Source: Crocinitomicaceae bacterium | Lineage (GTDB): Bacteria > Bacteroidota > Bacteroidia > Flavobacteriales_D > Crocinitomicaceae | Direction of reading: 5' to 3' | Assembly: GCA_016719925.1 (NCBI GenBank) | Contig: JADJYC010000011.1 | Location: forward strand, 22,469-86,468 | DNA length: 64,000 bases | Shown: positions 25,537-36,156 of the stretch, piece after piece | Layout of the letters: every line of letters starts with the position of its first letter | How positions within the stretch are numbered: the stretch's first letter is position 1 | The notes under the pieces: model-generated | The model's input: only the letters and a program-made list of their open reading frames with translations | What the model was told of the DNA's origin: nothing | Databases searched by the model: none | Position numbers and translations under genes: made by a program

Positions 25537-27620
25537 TGGACGAAAAAAAACAACTTTATATCAAATCCTATGTGCTGTATTTTTTAGCAGTGATAGCCAT
25601 GATTGTGGTTGTGGTTCGTATTTGTTTTATTCAGTACGGTGATATAGTTCCGGATGCAAACGTAATTGATGAATCCGGAAATGAAATCACAACAAAAATT
25701 GATTCCATTGAACCAAGCCGGGGCAGAATTCTGGCTGATGATTACAGTGATCTTGTAACATCTGTTCCATTATACAATCTGTACATTGATCTTACAGTCA
25801 TGGATGATGAACTCTCTCAGGAGATTGATTCGCTTTCTTATCATTTGTCACTTCTCTTCACAGAAAAATCAAAATCAGAATGGGAATCTGAACTGATAAT
25901 GGGAAGACAAAACAACGACCGCTATCATAAGATTGCCACCAAAGTAAAATATGATATTGTAAAACAAGTAAGAACATTTCCAATCCTCAGAGAAAAAAAA
26001 TACAAAGGAGGATACATTGAAGAAAAATACATCAAACGTGAAATGCCCTATGGTGAATTGGCGCAGCGTACACTTGGGTATAAACGTGAAGGCGCAAAAC
26101 CGGTTGGCCTTGAAGGCGCATTCGATTATTACCTCACCGGTGAATATGGTCTTGAAAATAAACAACTGATCAACGGAAGCTGGAAACCGGTTGGCAGTGA
26201 ATTTTTGAAAGATCCTGTTGATGGTGCTGATATTGTTACAAGCATCAACATCGATATACAGGATGTAGCTGAAAATGAACTCAGAAATCAGCTGGAAAAT
26301 CAGAGTGCCAAACATGGTTCAGTTGTATTAATGGAAGTAGAAACTGGTTTTGTGAAAGCCATAGCAAATCTCACTCGCGGTGAAGATGGAAAATATTATG
26401 AAAGTTATAATCACGCAGTAGCAAACAGAACGGATCCCGGATCAACCTTCAAACTGGTATCTCTTATGGCCCTGCTGGAAGATGATAAGGTAAATATTAC
26501 AGATACTGTTGGTGCTTATGGTGAATATCAGTTTTATAATCACACTGTAAAAGATCACGATGAAGGTGGGTATGGAAGAATAACTATTCAGCAGGCTTTT
26601 GAGAAATCATCTAACGTTTTTTCAAAAATTGTAAATGATGCCTACAAAAAAAATCCGCAGGAATTTATAAACACAATCCGTTCATTCGGAATTGCCGATA
26701 CGCTTGGAATTGATATTTCAGGTGAACCGTTTCCAATGATTAAAAATGTTGGTCAGGATGGCTGGTCAGGTTTGACTTTACCTCAGATGGCAATTGGTTA
26801 TGAAGTAGAATTAACGCCGCTTCAGATATTGGCTTTTTACAATGCTGTTGCTAATAACGGAGAGCTTATAAGACCACAATTTGTCAAAGAAATCCGCAAA
26901 GACGGAAAGACATTAAAGACGTATGAAAAAGTAGTGCTGAATGAAAAAATCTGTTCAGATGAAACACTTGAAAAATTAAAAATATGTCTGGAAGGAGTCG
27001 TTGAAAGAGGAACCGGTAGTGGATTAAAATCAGCCAATTTTAAAATTGCCGGCAAAACCGGAACGGCAAAAATCGCCAACACCAATCAGGGTTACGGAAC
27101 TGAATATCTGGCATCATTTGTCGGATATTTTCCTGCTGATAAACCAAAATATTCCTGCATTGTTTCGATTGCTGGTCCTACCCAGCAGATCTATGGTGCA
27201 CAGGTATCCGGAACTGTTTTTGCCGCAATTGCAAACAAGGTGTTTTCATCTTCCATGGAGTATCATCCGAATTATAACGGACTGAACAGAATTGCAACTT
27301 ATCCCAGTGTAAAGAACGGAAATGCGGATGACGCTGCACTCGTTCTTGAAAAGCTGGGAGTGAAGTATAAAAATCTTTCTCAGAATGAAAACTGGATAGT
27401 TGCAGGTATGGCTGAAAATTATGTCACCCTGGAGCCAAGATATGTAGATAAAACCCATATACCAAATCTGGTTGGAATGCCTTTGAATGATGCTGTTTTT
27501 CTGTGTGAAAATGCCGGACTCAGAGTGATGATTTCCGGCAGTGGCAGGGTAGTGTCACAATCGCTGACAGCCGGAGATGTATTTGTAAAAGGTCAATCAA
27601 TCAAACTTGAATTACGCTAG
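25536..27620 (+). CDS. ftsI: Septal peptidoglycan transpeptidase FtsI (PBP3), PASTA tail
   Basis: This 694-aa class B penicillin-binding protein has an N-terminal membrane helix (SYVLYFLAVIAMIVVVVRICF), pedestal domain with SRGRILADD and GLEGAFDYYLTGEYG, and a transpeptidase domain. Active-site motifs are complete: S303 in GSTFK (SxxK), SSN at 358-360 and KTG at 507-509. The C-terminus (IPNLVGMPLNDAVFLCENAGL...SIKLELR) is a PASTA domain, usual in Bacteroidota and Firmicutes FtsI. It makes septal cross-links with FtsW. It overlaps ftsL and murE by one base each. Confidence 0.96.
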   Translation: MDEKKQLYIKSYVLYFLAVIAMIVVVVRICFIQYGDIVPDANVIDESGNEITTKIDSIEPSRGRILADDYSDLVTSVPLYNLYIDLTVMDDELSQEIDSLSYHLSLLFTEKSKSEWESELIMGRQNNDRYHKIATKVKYDIVKQVRTFPILREKKYKGGYIEEKYIKREMPYGELAQRTLGYKREGAKPVGLEGAFDYYLTGEYGLENKQLINGSWKPVGSEFLKDPVDGADIVTSINIDIQDVAENELRNQLENQSAKHGSVVLMEVETGFVKAIANLTRGEDGKYYESYNHAVANRTDPGSTFKLVSLMALLEDDKVNITDTVGAYGEYQFYNHTVKDHDEGGYGRITIQQAFEKSSNVFSKIVNDAYKKNPQEFINTIRSFGIADTLGIDISGEPFPMIKNVGQDGWSGLTLPQMAIGYEVELTPLQILAFYNAVANNGELIRPQFVKEIRKDGKTLKTYEKVVLNEKICSDETLEKLKICLEGVVERGTGSGLKSANFKIAGKTGTAKIANTNQGYGTEYLASFVGYFPADKPKYSCIVSIAGPTQQIYGAQVSGTVFAAIANKVFSSSMEYHPNYNGLNRIATYPSVKNGNADDAALVLEKLGVKYKNLSQNENWIVAGMAENYVTLEPRYVDKTHIPNLVGMPLNDAVFLCENAGLRVMISGSGRVVSQSLTAGDVFVKGQSIKLELR

Positions 27621-29083
27621 TGAAAAATTTACAGGACATATTATATAAAGTAAATCTGGTTTCTGTTCACGGAGCAATGAACAAAGAAATTAGTGCGGTG
27701 ATTTTTGATTCCAGAAAAATGGTAGAAAATGCGGCATTTGTTGCGGTAAAAGGAGTTCAGTCTGATGGACATCAGTTTATAGAAAAAGCAATTCTTACCG
27801 GTGCCTCAGTGGTAGTGTGTGAAATACTGCCTGAAAAAATAATTGATACAGTTACATTCATTCAGGTGAAAGATTCATCGGTTGCATTGGCGTATATGGC
27901 AACTAATTTTTATGATAATCCTTCTGCTGAATTAACACTTACCGGTGTTACCGGAACAAACGGTAAAACTACAACAACAACTTTATTGCACAGATTGTTT
28001 AATGATCTTGGCTTTAAATCCGGATTACTTTCCACGGTTGTAAATAAAATTGGTGAAAGAGAAATTCCATCAACTCACACAACTCCTGATCCCGTTGAAT
28101 TAAACAGATTACTGCGTGAAATGGTCAGCGAAGGATGCACACATTGTTTCATGGAAGTAAGTTCACATGCGGTGCATCAGCACCGTGTTACCGGATTGAA
28201 TTTTCAGGTTGGATTATTCACCAACATTACACATGATCATCTTGATTATCACAAAACTTTCCGTGATTATATCAATGCAAAAAAGGGATTTTTTGATGCA
28301 CTTGGTTCAAACGCTTCAGCTATTGTGAACATTGATGATGCAAATGGAACGGTGATGGTTCAGAACACCAAAGCAAAAGTGAGAACGCTTGCTATGCAGA
28401 CATTGGCTGACTATAAAGTAAAGATCATGGAAAACAGTTTTTCAGGTCTCATACTTTCCATCAATGGTCAGGAAGTTTACACTAATCTCATTGGTGGATT
28501 TAATGCTTACAATTTGCTTAGTGTTTATGCAATTGCCGTTGAGCTGGGATTGGATAAAATAGACGTGCTTACCGGAATGAGCAAATTAAAATCTGTTGAA
28601 GGAAGATTTGAATATTTCACTTCTCCAAAAAAAATTACAGCCATTGTAGATTATGCTCATACACCTGATGCGCTGAAAAATGTGCTGGGTACAATTCAAA
28701 CAGTTCGCACCCGAAATGAACAAGTGATAACAGTTGTTGGGTGCGGTGGTGACAGAGACAGAACCAAAAGACCTCTGATGGCAAATATTGCCGCTGAAAT
28801 GAGTGATAAAGTAATTCTCACTTCTGATAATCCGCGCTCTGAAAATCCCGATGAAATAATCCGTGAAATGCAGCAGGGGTTGCCGGTAGAAAAATCTTCA
28901 CGGGCGCTTTCAGTAACTAACCGTGCTGAAGCAATCAAAGTTGCATGCGCACTTGCGCAGCCTGGTGATATTTTATTGATCGCCGGAAAAGGTCATGAAA
29001 AATACCAGGAAATAAAAGGAGTAAAATATCCTTTTGATGATTTTGAAACAGTAAAAGAAACCCTTAAAACCCTTCAGAAATAA
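27620..29083 (+). CDS. murE: UDP-MurNAc-tripeptide synthetase MurE
   Basis: The start is GTG at 27620, overlapping the ftsI TAG by one base. The 487 aa have the Mur ligase ATP site GTNGKTTTTTLL, the central VSSHAVHQHRV and FTNITHDHLDYHKTF, and the C-terminal TSDNPRSENPDEII. The DNPR motif is the marker for meso-diaminopimelate specificity, so the enzyme adds meso-DAP to UDP-MurNAc-L-Ala-D-Glu in the cytoplasm. MurF, the next enzyme, is not in this window. Confidence 0.97.
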   Translation: MKNLQDILYKVNLVSVHGAMNKEISAVIFDSRKMVENAAFVAVKGVQSDGHQFIEKAILTGASVVVCEILPEKIIDTVTFIQVKDSSVALAYMATNFYDNPSAELTLTGVTGTNGKTTTTTLLHRLFNDLGFKSGLLSTVVNKIGEREIPSTHTTPDPVELNRLLREMVSEGCTHCFMEVSSHAVHQHRVTGLNFQVGLFTNITHDHLDYHKTFRDYINAKKGFFDALGSNASAIVNIDDANGTVMVQNTKAKVRTLAMQTLADYKVKIMENSFSGLILSINGQEVYTNLIGGFNAYNLLSVYAIAVELGLDKIDVLTGMSKLKSVEGRFEYFTSPKKITAIVDYAHTPDALKNVLGTIQTVRTRNEQVITVVGCGGDRDRTKRPLMANIAAEMSDKVILTSDNPRSENPDEIIREMQQGLPVEKSSRALSVTNRAEAIKVACALAQPGDILLIAGKGHEKYQEIKGVKYPFDDFETVKETLKTLQK

Positions 29084-30321
29084 TGTTGTACTACCTCTTT
29101 CACTATTTGGATTCGCTTGGTGTTCCCGGAGCAGGTGTATTTGATTACATCTCTTTCAGAGCTGCTATGGCAATCATTACTTCACTGTTGATATCAATGG
29201 TGTTTGGTAAAAAAATTATTGCGCTTTTGAAAAAACAGCAGATCGGAGAAACTGTTCGTGATCTTGGTCTGGAAGGTCAGAAAGCAAAAGAAGGAACACC
29301 AACTATGGGTGGTTTAATCATTCTTGCATCAGTACTTATTCCAACTTTACTTTTTGCCAAACTGGAAAATATTTATGTGATCATCATGATCATTGCAACT
29401 ATTCTTTTGGGGTTGATTGGCTTCATTGATGACTACATCAAAGTTTTCAAAAAAAATAAAGAAGGTCTTGCAGGCAGATTTAAAATTGTCGGACAGATTA
29501 TTGTCGGAATTATTGTTGGGTCAATGCTTTATTTCAGCCCGGATGTTCAGGTACATGAAAATATTCCGGTAACTGAAAATATGCCTAACAGTGTTGATGT
29601 AACCGAAAAACATCAGGAAGCTGCACCCGGAACAAAATGGGTGATGACAAAAGACATGACCACTACCATTCCGTTTGTAAAAGACAATGAATTTAACTAC
29701 AACTGGCTGATTGGTGACACCGCAAAAAGTTATGGCTGGATGCTTTTTATTCCGGTTGTGATTTTTATCATCATCGCAGTTTCAAATGGTGCAAATATGA
29801 CTGACGGACTGGATGGTCTTGCAACAGGTACATCCGGAATTATTGCCATTGCACTTGCAATTCTTGCATATGTTTCAGGTCACATTGAATTTGCAGATTA
29901 TCTCAATGTGATGTATATCCCTGATTCTGCTGAACTGGTAATTTTTATTTCTGCATTTATGGGAGCATGTATCGGATTCCTCTGGTACAACTCCTATCCG
30001 GCGCAAGTGTTTATGGGTGATACCGGAAGTCTGGCAATTGGAGGAATTATAGCTGTGTTTGCAATTCTTATCAGAAAAGAATTGTTGTTACCTGTTTTGT
30101 GCGGAGTGTTTCTGGCAGAAAATTTATCTGTGATTTTACAGGTGAGCTGGTTCAAATACACCAAAAGAAAATATGGTGAAGGGAGAAGAATTTTCAAAAT
30201 GGCACCACTGCATCACCACTTTCAGAAACTCGGAATCCATGAAGCAAAAATTGTTTCCCGCTTCTGGATTATCGGATTAATTCTGGCAGTCATGACTATT
30301 GTTACACTCAAACTGAGATAG
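29083..30321 (+). CDS. mraY: Phospho-MurNAc-pentapeptide transferase MraY
   Basis: This 412-aa polytopic membrane protein forms lipid I. Conserved acidic motifs are present: FIDDYIKVFKKNKEGLAGRFKI, NMTDGLDGLATG and QVFMGDTGSLAIGG, with MAPLHHHFQKLG near the end (the HHH loop for UDP-MurNAc-peptide). Compared with proteobacterial MraY (about 360 aa) it has about 50 extra residues at about 150-210 (PDVQVHENIPVTENMPNSVDVT...), an insertion usual for Bacteroidota. The start overlaps the murE stop by one base. Confidence 0.97.
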   Translation: MLYYLFHYLDSLGVPGAGVFDYISFRAAMAIITSLLISMVFGKKIIALLKKQQIGETVRDLGLEGQKAKEGTPTMGGLIILASVLIPTLLFAKLENIYVIIMIIATILLGLIGFIDDYIKVFKKNKEGLAGRFKIVGQIIVGIIVGSMLYFSPDVQVHENIPVTENMPNSVDVTEKHQEAAPGTKWVMTKDMTTTIPFVKDNEFNYNWLIGDTAKSYGWMLFIPVVIFIIIAVSNGANMTDGLDGLATGTSGIIAIALAILAYVSGHIEFADYLNVMYIPDSAELVIFISAFMGACIGFLWYNSYPAQVFMGDTGSLAIGGIIAVFAILIRKELLLPVLCGVFLAENLSVILQVSWFKYTKRKYGEGRRIFKMAPLHHHFQKLGIHEAKIVSRFWIIGLILAVMTIVTLKLR

Positions 30322-30328
30322 AAAATTT

Positions 30329-31668
30329 ATGAGTACCAGACAAAATATTATCATACTGGGTGCCGGTGAAAGCGGAGTGGGAGCGGCCTTGCTTGCAAAG
30401 GCAAAAGGTCATGCGGTATTTCTTTCTGATTCCGGAAAAATTAAACCTTCCTATAAACAGGAGATGGATGAAAATCAACTGGAGTATGAAGAAGGTAAAC
30501 ACAGCGAAGAAAGAATTTTAGCAGCTGACCTGATAATTAAAAGTCCGGGAATTCCGGAAAAAGCACCCATCATTAAAAAACTGAGAGAGAAGAAAATTTC
30601 AATCATCAGCGAAATAGAATTTGCTTCCAGATATACCAATAAAAAAATGGTTTGTATTACCGGTTCAAATGGTAAAACAACCACCACAATGTGGATTCAT
30701 CACATCCTTAAAAATGGTGGTAAAAAAGCTGAGCTGGCAGGGAATGTGGGCAAATCACTTGCGCGTCTGGTGATTGATGATGAAGCAGAAATTTATGTCA
30801 TTGAACTGAGTTCCTTTCAGCTTGATGATATGTATGATTTCAAAGCGGATATTGCCATACTGACCAATATTACACCCGATCATCTTGACCGCTACAATTA
30901 TGAAATGCAGAATTATGTGGATTCAAAATTCCGCATCATTCAGAACATGACTGCTAATGACTGGTTCATCTATAATGCAGATGACCCAATCATTCTGACA
31001 GAACTTCAGAAAAGAAAAATTGCCGCACAACTGGCACCATTCTCTATCGAAAAAACGGAGGGAATGACAGGATTCGTAAACAACAACCAAATAAATATCA
31101 ACCTTAAACCTAGTTTCACTATGTCGATCCACGATCTGTCCCTGAAAGGGAAACACAACACGCAAAATTCCTGGCTTCAGGAATTGCAGCAAGTATTTTA
31201 CAAATCCGCAATGAAAGTCTGCGCGAAAGTTTATCTGACTTCAAAAACGTCGAACACCGTTTGGCATTTGTTGCCAAAGTAAATGGAATTGAGTTTATCA
31301 ACGATTCAAAAGCAACCAATGTCAATTCAGTTTGGTACGCACTTGAAAGTATGGAAAAACCAACTGTTTGGATTGTAGGCGGAGTAGATAAAGGAAATGA
31401 TTATGACTCACTGCTTCCGCTTGTGAAAGAAAAAGTGAAAGCAATTGTCTGCCTTGGAAAAGATAATTCTAAAATCAAAGAAGCTTTCAGCGGAACTGTT
31501 GATGTTATTGCAGAAGCAAATTCGGCTTTTGAAGCAGTTGCCCTGTCATACAGATTGGCTAAAAAAGAAGACACTGTGCTGCTTTCACCGGCTTGTGCAA
31601 GTTTTGATCTTTTTGAAAATTATGAAGACAGAGGCCGTCAGTTTAAAAATGCGGTAAGAGCATTGTAA
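30329..31668 (+). CDS. murD: UDP-MurNAc-L-alanine:D-glutamate ligase MurD (one frameshift)
   Basis: The N-terminal part has the dinucleotide-like GAGESGVGAALLAKAKG, the ATP loop GSNGKTTTTMWI, and FQLDDMYDFKADIAILTNITPDHLDRY. The C-terminal domain (FVAKVNGIEFINDSKATNVNSVWYALES, VWIVGGVDKGNDYD, LLSPACASFDLFENYEDRGRQF) is in another frame. One extra C at CC 31170-31171 joins them through NSLASGIAASILQIRNES. The whole is about 447 aa, standard for MurD. It adds D-Glu to UDP-MurNAc-L-Ala in the cytoplasm. An essential gene cannot be broken, so the indel is almost surely an assembly error. Confidence 0.94.
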
Positions 31669-31680
31669 TATAATTCTGAA

Positions 31681-32854
31681 TTGAAAGAGTTGTTTAAATA
31701 TCTTGGTGGTGACCGAAATATCTGGGTGCTTGCAATTACGCTCGGACTGATTTCAGTTGTGTCGGTTTTCAGCTTTATCCCAATACTTGTAAAGGTAAAG
31801 GGCATGAGCTATTCCTACCTTTTTTTCAAACATTTCTTTTTGCTTGCGCTTGGATTTGTTCTGATGTATATCGTTCATAAAATTCCGGTCAGAGCCTATT
31901 CAAGATTGTCTAAGTTTTTGCTTTATCTCTCTGTTCTTTTACTGATTCTGACAATGATAATTGGAGAGAGTGTAAATGGTGCAGACAGATGGTTAAAAAT
32001 TCCTTTTGTTCCGTTTTCATTTCAGACATCTGATTTTGCAAAACTTGCATTGATCATTTATTTGTCGCGGCAATTAGTAAAACATAAAGATGAATTCAAT
32101 GATTTTAATGTGGCATTTAAATATGTGCTTTTGCCAATTGCAATTGTTGTCTTTTGATTCTGCCGTCAAATCTTTCTACTGCAGGTTTGGTTGGATTACT
32201 TTGTCTGACACTTTTGATACTTGCAAAATTTCCTGGAAATGGATTGGGCTTTCAGTTGGAAGTATGGTTGCATTATTTCTGCTTTTGCTGATGCTTGCAA
32301 AACTGCAGCCTGAAATTTTACCAAGGGTAGAAACATGGAGGATGCGTATTGTCAGAATGTTTTCAGATGATGTGGATCCAACAGAACAGGGACAAATAAA
32401 CAACGCACTGGCAGCTATTAAAAATGGCGCGATCACTTTACAGGATCCATTACCGGAAGGACCTGGCAACGGTGTGTTCAAAGATTATATTCCTGAAGCA
32501 TATGCAGATTTTTATTTTGCCGCATTGATAGAAGAAGGTGGATTACCTATGGCGGTTGTTGTTATTATTTTATATCTGGCGATGTTTTTCAGGTTTATAA
32601 AGGCGGGCCTCGGTGCTGAAGATATGTTTGCAACATATGTGGCGTTGGGTATTGCCGTCATGCTGCTTTCACAGGCGCTGGTCAACATGATGGTCAGCAC
32701 AAAACTGATGCCGGTTACCGGACAAAATATGCCTTTGCTGAGTATGGGAGGAACATCTTCCTGGTTTACCTGCATTGCATTTGGAATAGTTTTAAGCATC
32801 AGCAGAAATCAATTTAAAACCAATACTGAAACTGAACCTAATGTCATTGAATAG
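31681..32854 (+). CDS. ftsW: Septal peptidoglycan polymerase FtsW (two frameshifts)
   Basis: This SEDS-family polytopic membrane protein probably starts at TTG 31681, as no ATG precedes. Conserved parts are VNGADRWLKIPFVPFSFQTSDFAKLALIIYLSRQL in the first half and GPGNGVFKDYIPEAYADFYFAALIEEGG, MMVSTKLMPVTGQNMPLLSMGGTSSW in the second. The middle needs two single-base additions, in TTTT at 32152-32155 and AAAA at 32224-32227, giving FLILPSNLSTAGLVGLLCLTLLILAK then ISWKWIGLSVGSM. The total is about 391 aa. FtsW polymerises septal glycan strands together with FtsI. Confidence 0.93.
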
Positions 32855-33931
32855 AGTCATTATAAGTGGAGGTGGTACCGGCGGACATATTTTTCCGGCG
32901 GTAGCAATTGCAAATAAAATAAAGGAAGTTTATCCTTCCTGTGAAATTTTATTTGTGGGTGCGGAAGGCAAAATGGAAATGGAAAAAGTTCCAAAAGCAG
33001 GATACAAAATTATTGGTTTACCCATCAGAGGTCTGCAAAGAAAACTGACTTTGGAAAACCTGATGTTTCCGGTTAAACTTTGGAAGAGTTTAAGAAAAGC
33101 AAAAAAAATCCTGAAAGAATTCAAACCGCAAATTGCTGTTGGAGTTGGAGGCTATGCAAGTGCGGCAACGCTTAGAGTGGCAAGCCGCATGGGAATTCCA
33201 ACACTGATTCAGGAACAGAATTCATATCCGGGTATTACAAATAAATGGCTGGCTTCAAGGGCAAAAACAATTTGTGTTGCCTATGAAAATCTCGACCGCT
33301 TTTTTCCGAAAGAAAAAATAGTCATGACAGGAAATCCTGTAAGAATGGAAATGGTAAATATTTCCGGAAAAAGAGAAAAAGCCCTTGCACACTTTAATCT
33401 GAATCCTTCTAAAAAAACAATCCTGATAATTGGAGGTAGTTTGGGAGCCAGAACACTTAATGAGAGTTTTAAAAATGATATAGAAAAAATTCTGACCGCA
33501 GATGTTCAATTAATCTGGCAAAGCGGTAAAATTTATTTTGAGCAGTTGAAAAGTGACATCGGTGAAAAGGCTAAAGGAAAATATTCTTGTCTGATTTTAT
33601 TTATGAAATGGATTTGGCCTATGCTGCTGCAGATTTGATTGTTTCACGTGCCGGTGCTATATCTGTGTCAGAAGTTTGTTTGGTTGGTAAACCTGTTATA
33701 CTGATTCCGTCACCTAATGTGGCAGAAGATCACCAGACAAAAAATGCGATGGCTCTGGTTCAAAAAAATGCGGCAATTCTTGTAAAAGATACTGACGCAA
33801 AAAATCAACTTGCAGAAAGGGCAATCGAATTATTAAAAGATGAGAAACAATGTGCAGAACTTTCAGCGAATATAAAATTGATGGCCATTGCAGACGCACC
33901 TGACAGAATATTAAAAGAATTGAAAAATTAA
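32841..33931 (+). CDS. murG: UDP-GlcNAc transferase MurG, lipid II synthesis (one frameshift)
   Basis: The start lies 14 bp inside ftsW. Motifs of this peripheral membrane glycosyltransferase are RVIISGGGTGGHIFPAVAIA, VGVGGYASAATLRVASRMGIPTLIQEQNSYPG and TILIIGGSLGARTLNE. The C-terminal part, YEMDLAYAAADLIVSRAGAISVSEVCLVGKPVILIPSPNVAEDHQTKNA, is in another frame; adding an A to 33578-33581 joins them as KGKIFLSDFIYEMD. The total is about 363 aa. It converts lipid I to lipid II. Confidence 0.94.
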
Positions 33932-33979
33932 TTCACGTGCCGTAGGCGTCCCATTGGGACGCCTACGGCACTTGAATTA
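33929..33979. repeat. 51-bp near-perfect hairpin between murG and murC
   Basis: Inner arms GTGCCGTAGGCGTCCC (33937-33952) and GGGACGCCTACGGCAC (33956-33971) are perfect over 16 bp around an ATT loop. Outer arms TAATTCA (33929-33935) and TGAATTA (33973-33979) also match, so 23 of 24 pairs form with one mismatch (33936/33972). It is much richer in G+C than the surroundings and is not followed by a T run, so it is not an ordinary terminator. It resembles a mobile palindromic repeat. Confidence 0.85.
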
Positions 33980-33989
33980 CAATAAAAAA

Positions 33990-35365
33990 ATGAAGTTTAA
34001 CGAAATACATACGGTTTATTTTATCGGCATTGGCGGAATAGGTATGAGCGCCCTTGCGCGTTATTTTAAATCACAGGGTAAAGTTGTTTCAGGTTATGAT
34101 AAAACAGAAACAGATTTGACTATTCAGTTGGTGAAAGAAGGAATTGAAGTTCATTACACTGATTTGGGAGATGAGGTACTAAAAAAACTGGACAAAACAA
34201 CTTCACTCATTATATATACACCTGCCGTGCCCAAAGATCATGGCGAACTCAATGCATTTTTGCGTGAAGATTATAATTTAATAAAGCGCGCGAAAGCACT
34301 GGGAATTATTTCCTCAGAACTGGAAACTTTTGCCGTAGCCGGCACACATGGAAAAACAACAACAAGTACTTTGTTGTCATGGGTATTGAGCAATACAAGT
34401 GAAAAATGTAATGCGTTTGTCGGCGGAATTTCTTCCAATTTTAATTCCAATACGCTCATTGAACCAAATTCAAAAAGAGTAGTGGTTGAAGCAGATGAAT
34501 TTGACCGTTCATTTTTGCAGTTGGATCCTGATTACGCCATAGTAACAAGTATGGACGCTGACCATCTGGACATATACGGAGACGGTTCACATCTGCTGGA
34601 ATCATTCAGAGATTTTATGAACCGTGTTGATGAAAAAGGGTTGATTGTGATCAATGCAAATCTGGATTTAACAAATAAACTTTTTGAATCTCTCAGCAAT
34701 ACAAAACGAATTACCTACGGTACAAATCAAAATGCCGATTGGCGTGCTGAAAATCTCCGGTATGATAATGAACGGTTTCTTTTTGATATAAAATCTCCGC
34801 AAAAAGAATATAAAAATATTGAACTTGGAATTCCGGGTGCGCATAATTGTGAAAATGCAACAGCGGTTTTTGCACTATTGTCTGAATTGAAAATCAATGA
34901 AGAAATTCTCAGAAAATCATTTGCGTCATTTAAGGGTGTTCAGAGAAGATTTGATTTTCAGATCAGACGGGAAGATATTGTTATTATTGATGACTATGCT
35001 CATCACCCAACTGAAATAGAAGCGTTTTTATCTGCAGTAAAAAATTGTATCCGTCAAAAAAAATTATTGCTGTTTTTCAGCCGCACCTCTTTTCACGTAC
35101 CAGAGATTTTTTAGAAGGATTTGCAAAATCACTTTCAATTTGTGATGATTTATTTCTGCTGGCTATTTATCCGGCAAGGGAATTACCGATACCGGGAATT
35201 ACGAGCGAAGTTTTGCTGCAAAAGGTAACCGCACCAAAAAAACAGATGAGTACGAAACAGGGTATTGCCGGAGATCTGAAAAAAGAGAAAAGAGAAGTAA
35301 TAGTAATTATTGGTGCAGGTGATATTGATACGTGTGTCAAACCAATCAGAGATACTTATTTATAG
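33990..35365 (+). CDS. murC: UDP-MurNAc:L-alanine ligase MurC (one frameshift)
   Basis: I choose the ATG at 33990 (MKFNEIHTVYFIGIGGIGMSALARYF); an upstream in-frame extension would translate the palindrome. Motifs are FIGIGGIGMSALA, ATP loop AGTHGKTTTSTLLSW, EADEFDRSFLQLDPDYAIVTSMDADHLDIYG and DDYAHHPTEIEAFL. One missing T at 35045-35046 breaks the frame; restored, it reads NLYPSKKIIAVFQPHLFSRTRDFLEGFA, which is typical MurC. The length is about 459 aa. It adds L-Ala to UDP-MurNAc, the first peptide step. Confidence 0.95.
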
Positions 35366-36151
35366 ATGAAAAAGTGGATCAGCATATTATTCTGGGTTAC
35401 CTTTTCAATTGGTGCATGTGTTCTGATGGCGTTTGCAAACAGCAGGCAGAATGATGCATCGGTTGGTCTTCCTGAAATTGAAATTGAGGTTACAGACCAT
35501 ATGCTTTTTCTGACAAAAGATCAGGTTATGCAGCGGTTGAATGACCGGAATCTGATTGGTGAAAATAGAATTTATGTTGAAAATGATATCTCGGCAATTG
35601 AAACTGAAATTCAAAATATGCCGGAGGTAAAAAATGTGAATGTGTATTCATATGTATCCGGTAAATGGAAAATTGATATTGAACTCCGCAGGCCAATTGC
35701 GCGGATTTTTAATCTGGACAGCAGCAGTTGTTATTTGGATGAAGATGGATTTTTAATGCCGCTTTCAGATACCTATACTGCCCGTGTCTTAACTGTAAAC
35801 GGGTTCATTAATGAAACAGACATGGGTAAAAATGTACCCGCAATAATGAACAATGACAGTTTGAAAACTATTGAAATCCTCGATGATTTGTACGCTATTT
35901 CGCAATATGTTTGTTCAGATGAGTTCTTATCAGCCCAGATTACACACGTGTTTATCAATCCATACCGTGAGTTTGAATTGATACCCCGCGTGGGTGATCA
36001 GCGTATTTTATTTGGTGATGCTTCTCATGTAAAAGGCAAGTTTAAAAAACTTCAGTACTTCTACAGTGAGGGTATTTCCAGAGCAGGCTGGGAGAATTGC
36101 GACACAATTAATTTAATAAACCGCAACCAGGTGGTTACGTCAAAAAGATAA
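35366..36151 (+). CDS. ftsQ: Cell division protein FtsQ
   Basis: The 261 aa have a short cytoplasmic tail and one membrane helix (ISILFWVTFSIGACVLMAFA). A POTRA-like domain follows (IEIEVTDHMLFLTKDQVMQRLNDRNLIGENRIYVENDISAIETEIQNMPEVKNVNVYSYVSGKWKIDIELRRPIARI), then the beta domain with the CYLDEDGFLMPLS block. This is the Bacteroidota form of FtsQ. It recruits and bridges FtsL/DivIC at the septum. It starts directly after the murC stop. Confidence 0.92.
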   Translation: MKKWISILFWVTFSIGACVLMAFANSRQNDASVGLPEIEIEVTDHMLFLTKDQVMQRLNDRNLIGENRIYVENDISAIETEIQNMPEVKNVNVYSYVSGKWKIDIELRRPIARIFNLDSSSCYLDEDGFLMPLSDTYTARVLTVNGFINETDMGKNVPAIMNNDSLKTIEILDDLYAISQYVCSDEFLSAQITHVFINPYREFELIPRVGDQRILFGDASHVKGKFKKLQYFYSEGISRAGWENCDTINLINRNQVVTSKR

Positions 36152-36156
36152 AACGT

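Noticed and set aside
33954..33989. Longer start of murC and, likewise, of ftsZ at 37495
   Set aside because: Both extensions would translate palindromic repeats, while conserved N-termini begin at 33990 and 37579.
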